Origin: Combretum micranthum
Lineage: Eukaryota > Streptophyta > Magnoliopsida > Myrtales > Combretaceae
Direction of reading: 5' to 3'
DNA: 64,000 nt
Assembly: GCA_024138025.1 (NCBI GenBank)
Contig: JAMXBD010000722.1
Span: forward strand, 1 to 64,000
Shown one piece after another: positions 23,425 through 36,462 of this stretch. Made by a program: the position numbers and the translations under genes. Within the stretch, counting starts at the first letter, position 1; every line of letters begins with the position of its first letter. The notes under the pieces were generated by a model, which saw nothing but the letters and a program-made list of their open reading frames with translations, was not told where the DNA came from and searched no databases.

Positions 23425-25719
23425 GGACCCTTGTCTCTCTCCTCATTTTTGTTTCAAATTTTTTTTATTTAAATTACATAAAAATTCACTCCTCATTTTC
23501 TATAAATACCCCTCCTCTTTCACTTCTTTCACACAATTACTACCCACAAATTTACTACCAAAACTCTTCAAAATTTTCCTCTCAACACCCTCTCCATCTA
23601 TACTCTCAAAACTCTATCAAAAATACTCTCAAACTACCTTCCATATACACAAAACTCATTACACATAATATCTCAAAACACTCTTTAGGTAAAATTTTCT
23701 TTACCAAATTTTTTCTTATTGTCATGTAACTTTACATGACCATGGTGTGAGTTTTCAAAAACTATATGTTATGGAAACTACACTATGTTCATGTATTGCT
23801 CTTGTTCATGAATATCTATTTATGTTTATGTTGTTATTTTACTTTGTTCATATTATTTTGTTATTATATCTAACTAAGTATTTATATCTACATATATATA
23901 TATATATATATTCTTTAGAGCATATAAGCTCACTTGCAATTTATTTACTTTCATGCAAATAATTTATTTATTTCTTCGCAATTTATTTATTTCATGTTGT
24001 TTTAAGACTAGTCTCTAGTCTTAGACTTGTCCTCATCAAATCAAAATAATTTTTTTTTTTTTTTGGACTAGTATACTTCTTAGTCCCGGAAGCCTTGAAG
24101 AAGTTAAGACTCCCAATACTTGACTTTATTTATTATTTATGTTATTTTTGCTTGTTATTATTTCTCATAATCTTGCCCATGTAAATTGTTGTCCAAAACC
24201 TTTAAGCTTCAATCTTACTTTTACAAAAAGGAGATTTTATCACCTAAGAATGGTTTTATATGAAATATAAATTCTATGGTTTGACAAAAATAAGTTTATT
24301 CTTTTCCAAGTTTTAGGAAGAACTCACTACAATTTAAAAAAAAATTACTTTTGAGAAAGTTTTTTTAAATAATTCCTATATACTTTGTTTTCTTAAAAGA
24401 ATATAACTTTGGTACTAAAATATTTTTCATAAAAACATGATATAAGGAAACCCCTTAAAACGAAAATAAGAGTTTTCAAAATCAAGATTTTTCAAATAAA
24501 TAGTCAAAGAAAACAAATAGAAAAAGTAGCATTAAAGTTGAGAATTTAGAAAAGAAGAAATTTATTTTATCAAAAGTCATTTAGGAAAATAGTAAGATAA
24601 ACATAAAAGTAATTCTTTAAAAACAAAATAATCAAAATATTCATTTCAAGGATTTACAAAATGGATTTCTTGTAAACTATGGTTTTCTACACTCTTAATC
24701 AACATTATTTTACTCAAGAAATTTTAATGGATAACAAACACTTGGGCATGGATAAAATATGAGCTATATATCTATGAAAAAGGAATTTTTCAACTATGTA
24801 GATAACTAAGTATTTATCAAAGCAATTTTTGAATGATTTAATGTTTAAAACAAATTGCTTTTGGGATGGAAAAATTCGTGGTGAATTTGATCACTACTGT
24901 TTTGGAGCCTAAATGATCTAGTTTTATGAAAATAGTTTTGGAAATGGATAGATCTTTTCAAGTAGGTAGAAATCGGTATATTATATGCGCAATTTCGAGT
25001 TAAACTAACCAAGTTATGGCCATTTTAAATTGGAATCATCCTTTATACGAACTTTGACGTTCTTATGACATTGTTTTGTCAAAATTCAAGAAAGTCATCA
25101 AGAAATAATCATTTTGAGTATTTTCCTTGACTAGGTGATTCTGAGGAAAAATACCCATATCTGAGAATTATTACGACTAAGTGGATAATTTGAACGACTC
25201 ATCGGCTTAGAAAGAAGTGTCGACATGGTAACGTGAGTTTATTTCCTTAAAAAGGTTTTACTTGATTGTGCTTGTAGTTTAATCGCATTAGAATTAAGAA
25301 AAATAAATTGATATGTATGTGAAAATTGTTGAAAGTACTATAAGAATATCGAGACAAGAGTTGATTATAAGCAATTGTTTGTTTTAGTATAGTATTTGAT
25401 ATGTATGAACTTTTATGATCACCATAAAATTGTTAATAATGATGATATCATAATTTGAATAAATTGATTCATGCATACCACGATATGAGTCACATTGCAT
25501 TGGGTTATTATCCTTGGGTGAGAAGGATGGTAGCTTGATCGAAAGCAACACTTAGCGGTTATGATCGAAAGCGATTGCTTGGTGACATGGAATTAAATAC
25601 TTGGCGGAAATCCGGAAGCATGACTCAAATCGAGTAGATTTAATATGCTTGGCGGTGTTAATCGAAAGCATAATTTTAACTAAAACTACTCGTTTTGAGG
25701 TTACGTATCACCAAACCCC

Positions 25720-25768
25720 GAATGGAGGGCGTAAATCCATTCAATATATAGTTCCCGAAAAACTATAT
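25720..25768 (+). other. Two consecutive hairpins in L2
   Basis: GAATGGA (25,720-25,726) pairs with TCCATTC (25,736-25,742). ATATAGTT (25,746-25,753) pairs with AACTATAT (25,761-25,768) around a cccgaaa loop. Same position as in L1. Confidence 0.75.
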
Positions 25769-26301
25769 GTCTTGTTTGCCCAAGTGTATGTTGCATTATA
25801 CTTGATTGCTTAAATAACTTGTTTGAGTTTCACTATACAAGAAGTTTACTTATGGAAATAATTCTCACTAAGCCTATTAGCTTATACCCCTATAGATATC
25901 TTTTGCAGTTTATCTATTTGTGGTTAAGGCCACGAGGACTCTGCAACCACGCATTTTCCTTTTTGGTTAAGGAATTTTTTTTTTAGATGAAGTTTAGTGT
26001 TGAATAAGATGTAGACTTCATATGAATTTCTTTAATAGATTATAGTTAATTGAGCTGGGGAATGCCCCTAAGATTTGTAAGACTATTGTTATGAATATAA
26101 ATAAATATTATGAATCCTCTTTTCTTAAATTGTTATTATATCTTCTTAAACTTCATAATTCCGTATATGGTCCTCTAAATTTGTGAGAGCATGCCTTACA
26201 TTAATATCAAAGCTTCTGAGAATGAATAAGGTTGTCATACTTAAGCTTTAATATTGAGCATGACGGACTATTACGTTTAGGGTACCCCTTGGGGCGTGAT
26301 A

Positions 26302-27407
26302 TTTTATCCTTTGGTTTTTATCCTTTATGTATTCAATAAAATTATGCATCACACCATCATGGTACTTATCAATCCTTCATAATATCTTATCAGTTCATTA
26401 TACCTTATTATTTTTTTCTCTTGTGTAAATTACATCCAGAATAAATCTAAATTGTGAACATGTAGTTGGTTTTATTATATTTTCATTTAATCTTCGTTCT
26501 AATTCTATTTTTGCTTATTAACCTTTTCTAAATCATTTTCTATATTTTTTACAAGATTTTTATACCTTTTCATTACATCCTTATACCTTTTAATATACTC
26601 AATATATTGTGTCATAATCTTCAAACATCAAAATGTTTTCCGGAATTTTTAACAAATCTATTATATCACATATTACATCTACTATATCAGAAATTACAGC
26701 TATTATACAAAGATACCAAATAAAACAAAAATATAAACCATATCATCTTGTGAATCTTATTAATTATCTTCACAAATCTTTATCCTATGCTTTATTTCTT
26801 ATAAATTATAATTACTATGTAAATTACTGTATATCCTTGTCCTTTGTTGGGTGCTTATAAAGTTCCTGATCCTTGGAGTTGGGTCCTCAAAGTGTAACTC
26901 CAAAAGACTTTCAAGTTATTCTATGTATCCTTTTGTTCTCCTTGTAATATCCCTTAGCCTTTTAATTTCTTTTCTTGGTCCTTGATGTATTCCTTGATAA
27001 ACAACATTCACTACAGCCATTCATAATCAAACATATTATTTAATATTTCTTCAACAGAATATGTTTCTTCTATAATATAAACATAAGCATAAGAGTCATA
27101 AAATATAAGCTGGATAATTATTAAAATTAAACAATATGTAAAACAATATTTAAACAACAAAATATAAACAGATAAAGCTAAGTAAAAATAGTAAAGAAAA
27201 TAAACAACTTATATTGAACAATAAAATTAAACAAGATAGAGACTTAAATCTAAACAAAATATTAAACAACAAAATATAAGAACAGATTATAATAATAAAG
27301 CTGGATAGTAATAATATTAAAGTAGTAACTAAACTAAAAATCATATAACATAAGATTGGATAACTTAAATGAAATCGTTAAACAAAGTTTTTAAGATATA
27401 AAGATAA
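26302..27407 (-). other. Viral leader region after the primer-binding site (second unit)
   Basis: In viral sense this follows the primer-binding site and leads toward the ORF1 fragment at 22,808. It is very AT-rich, with short frames only (for example 26,633-26,860 on the plus strand, not convincing). Long, poorly coding leaders are usual in caulimovirids. Part of it (about 27,100-27,350) is low-complexity and may be inserted. Confidence 0.5.
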
Positions 27408-27423
27408 CATGGCTCTAATACCA
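27408..27423 (-). other. tRNA-Met(initiator) primer-binding site of the pararetrovirus
   Basis: Minus-strand TGGTATTAGAGCCATG matches the caulimovirid consensus complementary to the 3' end of plant initiator tRNA-Met, with one C-to-T difference at position 7. It lies downstream of ORF2 and the intergenic region, as expected for the start of minus-strand DNA synthesis. Confidence 0.85.
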
Positions 27424-28008
27424 AAATAAGGATGTTTGTGCTACGGGAAAAGACTTCATAGCAGGGGTAAACAATTACAGCAAAGACAGTTGATCAGTGA
27501 AGCAACGTTTTCTCTAGAAAATAAACCTCATGTCCACGCCATAACCTACAAGGCCAAATCACGGCAAACCCTACCTCAAACAACCTTATCAAAGAGTTTT
27601 TTAGGCCGACCCTTTTGGTATAATTTCAAAAGGAATCAGAGCTTTGCTATTCAAGTACGGTACCTTAATTTGTTTACCCATGCTATAAAACTTTATCGCA
27701 TGATCCACAGGTCTAATAAGGTTTTAGAGCATAATTACTTTTATACTTTAAAAAGAAAATTAACCGGACATAGTTAAAGGAAACTTACAAAAGCTTTATT
27801 GAATACGTGGATGTATGTTATAAGGATACACTTACAGGACTAAAACACTCAAAAAAATTTCTCACAAAAAACTCAGATACTCTTTAATATTTTTTCCCTT
27901 TTCTCCTTTTTATTTTCCTATTTGCTCGTGAATTTCCTTTGTTCTAATCCTTCAATTATTTCATTTGTTCTGATCACTTATTCTTCTTCATTTATCCCTC
28001 ATTCTTCT
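27424..28008 (-). other. Viral intergenic region between ORF2 and the primer-binding site
   Basis: This should hold the viral promoter and polyadenylation signals. A block from 27,421 to about 27,780 is shared, in inverted orientation, with 44,206-44,583. It contains a T-rich run just after the ORF2 stop (about 28,018). I could not fix a TATA box with confidence. The plus-strand frame 27,436-27,777 is incidental. Confidence 0.6.
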
Positions 28009-28722
28009 TCATATCTTTTTTTTTTTTAAATGGAGCCTGTTTATGTCTTCTTGTGCTTCCATTTCTTCATCCTCATCCTCCGTATAATTAGGATCATATG
28101 GATTGTCCTTTTCATCCTGTTCATCTTCCCTGTTTAAGCTTTCTTTGAGTTCCTTCAAATTTGTCTCATATCTTGACCAAATTGCTCCTTTTTGCTTTGT
28201 GAAGATGAATTTCGTCTTAGTGGTTGCAGTAAGATGAAATTCTGGATCTTCTGGTATAAACATGTTCATTTTGTTAGCAATGTATATTTTCAGCTGTTCT
28301 TCCAAATTGTTGGTGGATTCCAGCCTATGGATTTTTTGGATAATTGAAACCTTCCCTTTGATTGAGGAAATCCAAAGCCAAGTTTGTGCTGGTCTGGATT
28401 CAAATTTTAACCATTCTGGTGGTACTACCTTTATTTTTACATAATATTTTACAAGGATATCATGTTCCCATTCTATATCTCTTAAGGATACCAGAACTTC
28501 ATGAAACATTTTTCTCATGGGTTGGGCAATAAAATGTGGAAATGTGCCCACAATTTCTATAACAATCCCATAATCAAGAAGGGTTGCCAAAGTGTACCTC
28601 TGGCCTCCAATCCTGAATCCTTTAAAATAGCTGAGATCTATAGCCGCTGTATGTATATTATAACGCACATGAGTTGGGCAATAATATTTATTTGATAATG
28701 ATTATTCATCTCAACCTGTGAG
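28009..28722 (-). pseudogene. Viral ORF2, C-terminal part (function unknown)
   Basis: A 219-codon open stretch (28,668-28,009) ends in a strongly acidic segment (EDEDEEMEAQED) followed by basic residues. Upstream, to 28,722, the reading continues in a different frame to the L3 insertion point. The other half of the same ORF resumes at 36,463. It shows no similarity I recognise to the caulimovirus transactivator. It is the longest surviving viral frame, yet cut from its N-terminal half by 7.7 kb of LTR DNA. Confidence 0.65.
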
Positions 28723-31700
28723 TGTAACTCCGGAAAATTTCAGTATATAATTCCAAAATGAACTTAAAAAATAACTCTAAAAATGACTCCAAATTAAAAC
28801 CGAACTTCAACTAGCCTTAAATCACGAACGAATCTAGAAAATTTCTTAATCTTGAGAAAATGAGATTCCTTAAAAATAAAATAAGAATTCAACAGTCTTC
28901 AAATTCAAAACCACTACGTACGGTAAATTTCATACTTAACTCCGAATTGTAAAATCGGGTAATATAGAATTCAAAAACAAATTATTAACAAGTAAATAAC
29001 GATAAACCTTCGAAAATAAAACTCAATTCAAGAATTCTGAAAACGTTAAGAGATATTAAATACTTACAAAAATAAAATTTAAAATAAAATTTCTCAAATT
29101 AAAAATGTTGTATAAACATAAAACATCAATTTCCAAATTGACAAAGATCTAAACCAAAAAATCACCCGAGAACCCTAAGTAGAATACAGTAGTCTAAGTC
29201 CGGCAATCTCGCACTCTTAGCCTTAGAGGCTGAGGTATGGTTTAAGTGTGTAGTGTAGCTCGTAATAATATAAGGTCGCTTAAAAATTTCAGATTGGTAA
29301 ATTTTTGACCTATTTCGAACCCGTTCAGATACAAACTTCGAAAAATGTGTTCCGGGGCTCGAGATATAAAAAATATACAATTAATACCGTTAGACTCGTA
29401 TTTTTATAAGGATTTCTAAAATATCAGTTTTATAATTTTTCCATAACTATAATTATCTAATTTTGCAATTTTATTCGTATTTCATTACTATCGGTAATTA
29501 ACTAGTCTTTTGGTACTATTCACTACTATTCATTACACAATTTTATTATTCTTATAATATAAACCCTGATTTTCCTAGTAATCAAGTAAACTTCAGAAAC
29601 CGGAAAACGAAACCCTAAGTTGGTTTAGTTCAAGCTTTGTGAGAGAGACCTAGAAACCCTAGATCCGGCTTTCCTTTGGTTTCATATCAGAAGAACTTTT
29701 ATAAAATAATTTAATGAGGAATATTGTTTTAAAGTATATTTTAAACCATGGAAAGTTTTTATTTCAAAAAATTTTCTATTCCGGGCCTTCCCAAGCTCTA
29801 TTACGGAAAAGCGAGCCCCATAACTAGAAACTCAGAAAAATATTTTGGAATAATCTTTAGAACCGAAATTTTATAAGGATTTCAAAAATATAAGTTTTAT
29901 AATTTTTCGGATTATAAAAATTACAGTTATAGCTTTTCCCATTTTTCTTTACTACCGGTAAAATAGATGTCTTGTCTACAATTTATCACTATTCATAAGT
30001 ACAACCTACTACACACACAACCCATACCCTAGTCTTACATTCTTACAAATACTCATTATATTTTCTTTTCTAAGAAATTTTTGTCTCTTAAATAAATTAT
30101 TACATTTAACACTTTTATTACATAAATTTCAATTTTCAAACAAATTCAACTCTCTCTCTCTTTCTTTCCCTCACTTAGCCAGTGCATGACCCCTCAATTA
30201 TGCCTCCAACTTGATTTATTTTATCTCCTTTTATTACTTAAAACAAACCCTAATTCACTTACTATAAATAATCTTTAACTTTCTCTCTCCTTCATTTTCA
30301 TTTGATTTGTTCAAAAAATCACAAAACCCTCTCCTTCTCCCCTCTATTGCCGTGAGCTTTCCACACCCCCACACATACTCACACAACTTCATTTCTTCTT
30401 CATTTCTCATCTATTTCAAGCTTTAGGTGGTGATTCTTAAGCTTTTCCACCATTTAATCTTATAATGACAAGATTATTCATGTGTATTTTCACCTTAAAT
30501 CCCTATGAGCATTTGCTAGGGATAAGAAAATGCTAATACATGAATATCAAGCCATCACAAGAGTAGATCTTGTGTTTGATGAGTTTTTGGTTGAGATATT
30601 ATCATGTTCATGCATGTAGAAGTAGAGATCTTGCATAAAAATATAGGTTCATGTTCTTAAACTCTTTTTCATGCATTAGAAGTAGTAGATCTAACACTTA
30701 GACACTCATATTATACTTGACATTCATGTTGATATAGATATTTTATGTTTTCATACATTAATGCTAATAAAAGCTTTGTTTTGTGCATATAGATGTTGTA
30801 GTCGGTGGATCCGTAGGCAAATAAAACAAGGAACTCAAAAAGGAAACGTTTTTGTTTGAAATGTTCAAAGACAAATTCGTATAATTTCAAAGCCCTATTT
30901 TAAAAACCCTTATATCAACTTTAAAACTCATGTTTTATGTGAAAAATGAAGGATATAGGTAATAGGTATCATTAAGTAGTGATTTTTATAATTTTAAATG
31001 AGTTTTGATGAGATTAATGTGTAAAACAAGAATAGAATCAAGATAGAAAATTTTGAGTTATTAGTCAACTTGTGAAATTCGTAATTTTGAATGTAGGCCA
31101 TAAGAACACCTATTATCTAAGCTCAAAATAGAAGTTTTATGTATTAAATGGAGTCCTTAAGTAATAGGTATCATAAAGTCTTAAATTTTAATGCATTAAA
31201 CAAGTTTTTCCCAAATGAATCATTCAAAAAGTGGATTTCTAAAAATTCGGATTTTTGAGTAAATCCTATTTGAAAACATATTTGCAAAGTGTAAGATGCA
31301 AATTCTTATGTAAAAATGAAGGTCTTAGGTAGTATATGTTGTGAAGACACAATTTTAACTAAGGTAACTAGAAATTCCAAAGAATAAATTCCAAAGAATA
31401 AATTCCAAAACACAAGTATGATGTCAAAGTTAGAAAATTAGATTTTTCATAAGTAGTTGTTATTGTGGCCTTGCAAAATAAGAAGTTATAAAATTTTCTT
31501 TTAGCAAAAATCATCAAGATCATGCATACATTAAACTCATCACATGTCATTCATGTTAGGAAATCATTCATATTTCATGCATACTTGATTTCTCAAATAG
31601 AAACATTTCAAGCAATTACAAAACTATTTTTCGGAAATGGAAATCATTACTGATCAGATCTGATCCCTCTGTTTCGTGACCTAAATATTTTCAAAACTTA

Positions 31701-32502
31701 AATATAATATTAGAATTAGATTGATCTTTCGAAGTAGATAGAGAACGATATATAATTTGTTAAATTCTAAGTTGAAACGACCAAGTTATGGCCGTTTTAA
31801 GTTGGAATTCCCATGTAGGATGAGAATTACGAATTTGATAGTTTGTATAAGATAGTTTGGATTAGTTAAGTGATGAAATACTTATTATGGTATTTCTTCA
31901 TTTTTAGGTGACCCTAAAATCGACGATTCCCTACCACCGGATTACTTTTACTAAAAGACCGGTGAACCAATGGCCAAGTGAGTCTTCTTCTTATTTTGTT
32001 ACCTTGTTTATGCTTGTAGCTAGTTGCATTAGAATTATAGGAACAAGATAAAAATCGATACAAATGGGGATGGGATAGATGATGAGATTTTGATGTATGT
32101 ATGCCAAATAATACTAAAGCATATCGAAACCATGATTCGATTGGATAACTGCACTATTCATATTATTTCTGTTATGTGTATGATATTGATTGGTCACTCT
32201 AAAGAATGTATGAATATTTTGACCTAAGCAAAAATTAAATTGGTCATGTATCAGATCGGACATGTTGTATTTGATAGCATGCTACTCCTACGCAAGTTGA
32301 TCGGTATGGTTCAAGGATTCGTTTGAATAATGAGACCGATGCCAGAGCTCATTTATAGGGAACTAAGGGGCATCAGGGATGCATTCCATGGGTGAGCCTA
32401 GCCGAGTTGAGTGCTATGAGCCGAGGGCTCGGGGACTAGCAGCAGTCGTGTAGACTTTCAATACCATCCCTAACCCAAGATACGAAGGGTGTAAATCTGT
32501 TC

Positions 32503-32531
32503 TGTGTGTGGGTTCCGGATACCCATACATA
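32503..32531 (+). other. Hairpin in L3 at the conserved position
   Basis: TGTGTGTGGGT (32,503-32,513) pairs with ACCCATACATA (32,521-32,531), 11 pairs including two G-T pairs, around loop tccggat. The stem bases differ almost completely from those of L1, L2, L4 and L7, while the loop and position agree. Confidence 0.75.
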
Positions 32532-35255
32532 ATTGTCTGCTCATGTGTTTGTTCATGCATAGTGTAAACCCCGGTTTTTCAAGTAGCTAAGATAACCCTA
32601 GAACCGGAAACAAAAACCCTAAATTGGAATAGCTCAAGTCTGGAGCGAGAACTAGGAACCCTAATTCCGGCTTTTCCTCGGTTTCCAGTTAATAAACTTT
32701 TCTAAGAAAATTTAATTTTGATTATAGTTCTTGAATATATTTCAAACTAAGAAAATATCTGATTTTAAGAAAATTTCAATTCCGGGTCATCCCGAGACCC
32801 ATTATGGAAAAACGTGCCCCAAGACTAGAATTTCAAAAATATACTTATGAGTACTCATTAGAACCGAAATAAAATAAGGATTTCAAAAATATACTTTTCA
32901 TAATTTTCCGGTTTATGAAAAATACAGTTATAGCCTTTTTATTCGTATTTCATTACTACCGGAAATTAAATTGTCTTGTCAACTATTCATTACTATTCAT
33001 AAAGTACCACCTACACTACCTATTAGCCACCCTACAAGTCTAAACCTTACCATCACTCAAATCAAACCCATTCTTCCATAACTTTTTGTCCTTCACTTCA
33101 CTTCAACTAATGACATATGATATAAATCAAATCAAAGCTAAAGTAAGATGGAACAAGCAAGCTTTCCCCCCCCTTCCTTTCAAAACCGGCGCTACATGGC
33201 CCCCCTCCCTTGTCCATTTTGCAAAAATTTTCTCTCCATTTAACCTAAACACTTCTATATAAACTACCTTTCTCTCTTTCCTCATTCTTCACTTTCCAAA
33301 TTTTCTAAAGTGCAAAAGCTCTCTTCTCTCCTCATTCCTCTTGGCCGAAACTTTGGAGCCCCACACACACACTCACAACTTCCATTTTTCTCTTCTTATC
33401 TTCCATCCACTTCAAGTAAGTAAAGATCCACTACTTCCACTCATAAAACTTTGTTATGGCTAAGTGATTTTTGGATATTTCTCAACTCCATGTTCCCATG
33501 ATCTTTTAGTAGGAACAATGAGATATCAAAACAAAAATCCCGAACCATTACAAAGTAGATCTATCTTTTAAAGAAGTTTCATACCAAAAGCTTTACTTTT
33601 ATCCATCAAAAAGTCTTTTAAACAAAGGATCTTTTATAAAAATATGGTTTTTATGTTTTTAAAACTCATTTAAGCTTTTGATAAAGTAGATCCATCATCT
33701 TATTACTCATGATCATATAGGCATTAAGGTTTCATTATTATTTTGTTTATGTGCATAAATAGTCTTTAACACTTTTGTCTTTAGTAAATGACTTTCTAGT
33801 GTATAGATCTATAGATAGATGGTCCATGAAGTCAAAAAGAAAAGTACTTTACAAGAAAAAGACTTTTGAAAATTCGGATGACTTTGAAAACCAAGGTCAA
33901 AAACACTTTTAACAACTTCTAAACTTATTTTATAAGAGAAATGAAGCCTATGGGTAATAGATAATGTTTAGTAGTATTTTTCATGAGTCTAAAGGAGTTT
34001 TTACTAAAGAAAATGTTGGAAACAAGAAATGAAGTCCATAGGAGTTTTGAGTTAAAAGTTATGAAAACCAAATTCGTAATAATGGATGTAGGGTTAGAAA
34101 ACACTATTTTTCCAACTTCAAAAATGATATTTTCTTAAATAAATGAAGTCCTTAGGATATAGGTATAATAGATACTTAAAGTTTCAAGTATAAAATATAT
34201 TTTTCCTAAAGGAATCAACTTGAAAATGACTTTTGTAAATTCGGATTTTTGGAAACCCCATAGTAAAAGACCCACTTAAAAGTTTATAAATGTGAATTTT
34301 ATTAAAGAAATAAAGGCCTTAGGATATAACTAATATAAGGGTCAAAATTTCTTTAAATAAAGTAGAGTTTTCTAAAGGAAATCCATGTAAAATGTAGATG
34401 TGGTCAAGTGTAGTAAATTCACTTACTAAACATTGAGAGGAAATGGTTTCTAAGGAAAGTTTGTTTTCTAAAAATCGTTAAATCTAAAAAGTTATAAGAA
34501 CATAGACTCCTTAAGGTTCACATCATGACATTCATGATAGGGAAAATCATTACCATTGCATTTAGCATCATATTACACTTAGGAATCTCAAATGCATTCA
34601 TGAAAACCGCATTTTTGGAATTGACAAACCCGCTGTACAGATCTGATCCCTCAATTCCGAGGCTTAGATATTTTCAAAACTTGATTTAAACTTCATATTT
34701 AGAAAGCTCTTCCGAAGTAGATAGAAATCGGTATAAAATTTGCGAAATTCCGACTTAAAACGACCAAGTTATGGCCATTTTAAAACGGAACTTCGGAAAT
34801 GACGCGAATTCCGATTTCACTAAGTTTCCTTAGAGTTTTAGTGTCCTAAGTTGATAGAATACTTATTAGGGTAATTTCTTATATGAATAGGTGAACCCGT
34901 GGACGGTGACGAGTTACCTCCGGACTATTATTACTAGAAGACGGAGTACCAATGGCGGAGTGAGTTTTTCTTCCCAATTCATTTATTGTATGTGCTTGTA
35001 AAGTAGTGCACTAGAATGTAGGTCAATTGAATGGAATATGAATGATGGGGATTAATGGGAAATTATATGATTGATGATGATGTGAGAACATAAATAAAGA
35101 ATATCGAAACCGGGTGATAAACTTTGATTGTATAGTTAGCTATGATGGATTGTCTGATAAATTGATTGATCGCCTAAGTAAATTGGCTTAATCAACTACT
35201 TGACTAATGATAAATTGACATGTGCATATCACAAGGGGATGGAGCATGAGCATTT

Positions 35256-35407
35256 GTAGGTTAGTCGTGAACCATAAACGACATCGAATAATCGTAGGTT
35301 AGTCGTGAACCATAAACGACATCGAATAATCGTAGGTTAGTCGTGAACCATAAACGACATCGAATAATCGTAGGTTAGCCGTGATCCATAAACGGGATAT
35401 TGTTAGT
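35256..35407 (+). repeat. 38-bp tandem array, four units, each a small hairpin
   Basis: Units start at 35,256, 35,294, 35,332 and 35,370. Each contains GTCGT ... ACGAC able to pair around gaaccataa. The fourth unit has changed both sides (CCGT and ACGG), keeping four pairs. It lies at the position where L1/L2 and L7 carry different arrays. Confidence 0.88.
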
Positions 35408-35436
35408 ACCGCAGGATTCGTTAATCTGCTAACCCG

Positions 35437-35486
35437 GGATGGAGGGCGCAATTCCATCCACATATGATTTCCGGTTGGTCATATGT
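35437..35486 (+). other. Two consecutive hairpins in L4
   Basis: GGATGGA (35,437-35,443) pairs with TCCATCC (35,453-35,459). ACATATGA (35,460-35,467) pairs with TCATATGT (35,479-35,486). Relative to L1/L2, hairpin 1 shows one compensated pair and hairpin 2 several. Confidence 0.78.
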
Positions 35487-36462
35487 ATGTTGAACTCATG
35501 TGTTTGATGCATACACTTGCTTGATTAATAACTTGGTTGAATTGTTGTGACATAAATGTTTTTGTGGGAGATTACACTCACTAAGCTAGTTAGCTTACGT
35601 CCCTACAGTCCATTCCTTTTGCAGCTTACACATTTATGGCTTAGGCGAAGAGACCCGGCTGAACAGGTACCGAAGCTAGGAGTTTTCCCTAGAAGTTGTA
35701 ATTTTTTTATTAGACTTCCATAGAAAACTTCTAAGACTTGGATGACTGTAATGGACCGTTAAATATTCTTTTGCGGGGGAATGCCCCTTAGAATTTTGTA
35801 ATATTTATTTATGTTTATGAATTATATCCTATTGCCCATGCATGCCAAATTAAGCTTTTATCTCCATTCGGACTTGTACTCTATTGTGTAAAGGTACGCC
35901 TTACATCTTATGTGACTCTCGAAAGACTAAGGTGGTAATTCGGGAATCTTATATGGCATGTGGCGGACTGTTACGTTTAGGGTACGCTATGGGGCGTGAC
36001 ACATAGCATATGGTTGATTTATAACTTGCTTGTTATGGTATAGAATTAAGGGAATTCTCACTAAGCTAGTATAGCTTATACCCCAATAGATGTTTGAATG
36101 AACAGGACATCTTAAGAATATTAAGTGGGGACCGACATGGTTGGAGCCGAGAATGACTTCAGGATTCCGACAGAAAATAAGAATGCTTAAAGATATTAGC
36201 TAGGTTTTGCGAATTGCCTTGTAATAGTTTTATGTAGTGAAATCTTTTGATGAATTATAATTTGAAGATAGTGAAGTGTATTTCTCTTACATTGTTACTC
36301 AAGTTGTACCAATATAAATGTATTACTCCGATATGTCTCCTCCATGTGTTAGACGTCTTGTACATAGTATGGAAGTCTTCGTGTGACTAAGACGGTCATT
36401 TCTAGACTTTAATATTATGTACGGCGGACTGCCACGTTTAGGATACCTTTCAGGGCGTGATA

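Larger units (their letters stand above)
22809..26301 (+). mobile_element. Solo LTR copy L2, TSD TTTTA
   Basis: L2 begins TGTAAACCCCC and ends GGGGCGTGATA (C-to-T in the last dinucleotide). The pentamer tttta directly precedes (22,804-22,808) and follows (26,302-26,306) the element, the signature of integrase-mediated insertion. The length is 3,493 bp. TATAAATA is at 23,501-23,508, with a C-rich homopolymer upstream. Donor-like ag/gtaa is at 23,688/23,689, exon-like block 25,135-25,232 is bounded by ctag and GTGAGT, and ttttgcag ends at 25,908. It interrupts the second copy of the viral leader/ORF1 region. Confidence 0.93.
32563..36001 (+). mobile_element. Solo LTR copy L4, nested in L3, TSD CATAG
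   Basis: L4 begins TGTAAACCCCGG and ends TATGGGGCGTGACA. Pentamer catag precedes (32,558-32,562) and follows (36,002-36,006), and the interrupted L3 sequence continues cleanly. Length is 3,439 bp. TATATAAA is at 33,256-33,263, donor-like aa/gtaagt near 33,415, exon-like block 34,891-34,959, and ttttgcag ends at 35,624. A four-copy 38-bp array lies at 35,256. Perfect TSD and nesting make it younger than L3. Confidence 0.93.
28723..36462 (+). mobile_element. Solo LTR copy L3 (outer), with L4 nested inside
   Basis: L3 starts TGTAACTCCGG at 28,723 and ends agggcgtgata at 36,462. Flanking pentamers are gtgag (28,718-28,722) and atgag (36,463-36,467), 4 of 5 matching, and viral ORF2 is interrupted exactly there. 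Without L4 and its duplicated pentamer it is about 4,296 bp, longer than its relatives because LTR starts recur at 29,558 (TATAAACCCTG) and possibly near 29,107. TATAAATA is at 30,263-30,270, 705 bases from the innermost start. A donor-like ag/gtgg is at about 30,427, and an exon-like block at 31,908-31,977. No internal genes. Confidence 0.82.

Noticed and set aside
23141..23668. 175-codon plus-strand frame in L2
   Set aside because: It spans the U3 pyrimidine-rich promoter region and TATA box of a solo LTR. The frame is not conserved among copies.
27436..27777. 113-codon plus-strand frame
   Set aside because: It lies antisense in the viral intergenic region next to the primer-binding site. 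The related inverted copy at 44,206-44,583 does not preserve it.
35256..35407. Possible CRISPR array
   Set aside because: Period is exactly 38 bp with no variable spacers, in a plant LTR. It is an ordinary tandem repeat.
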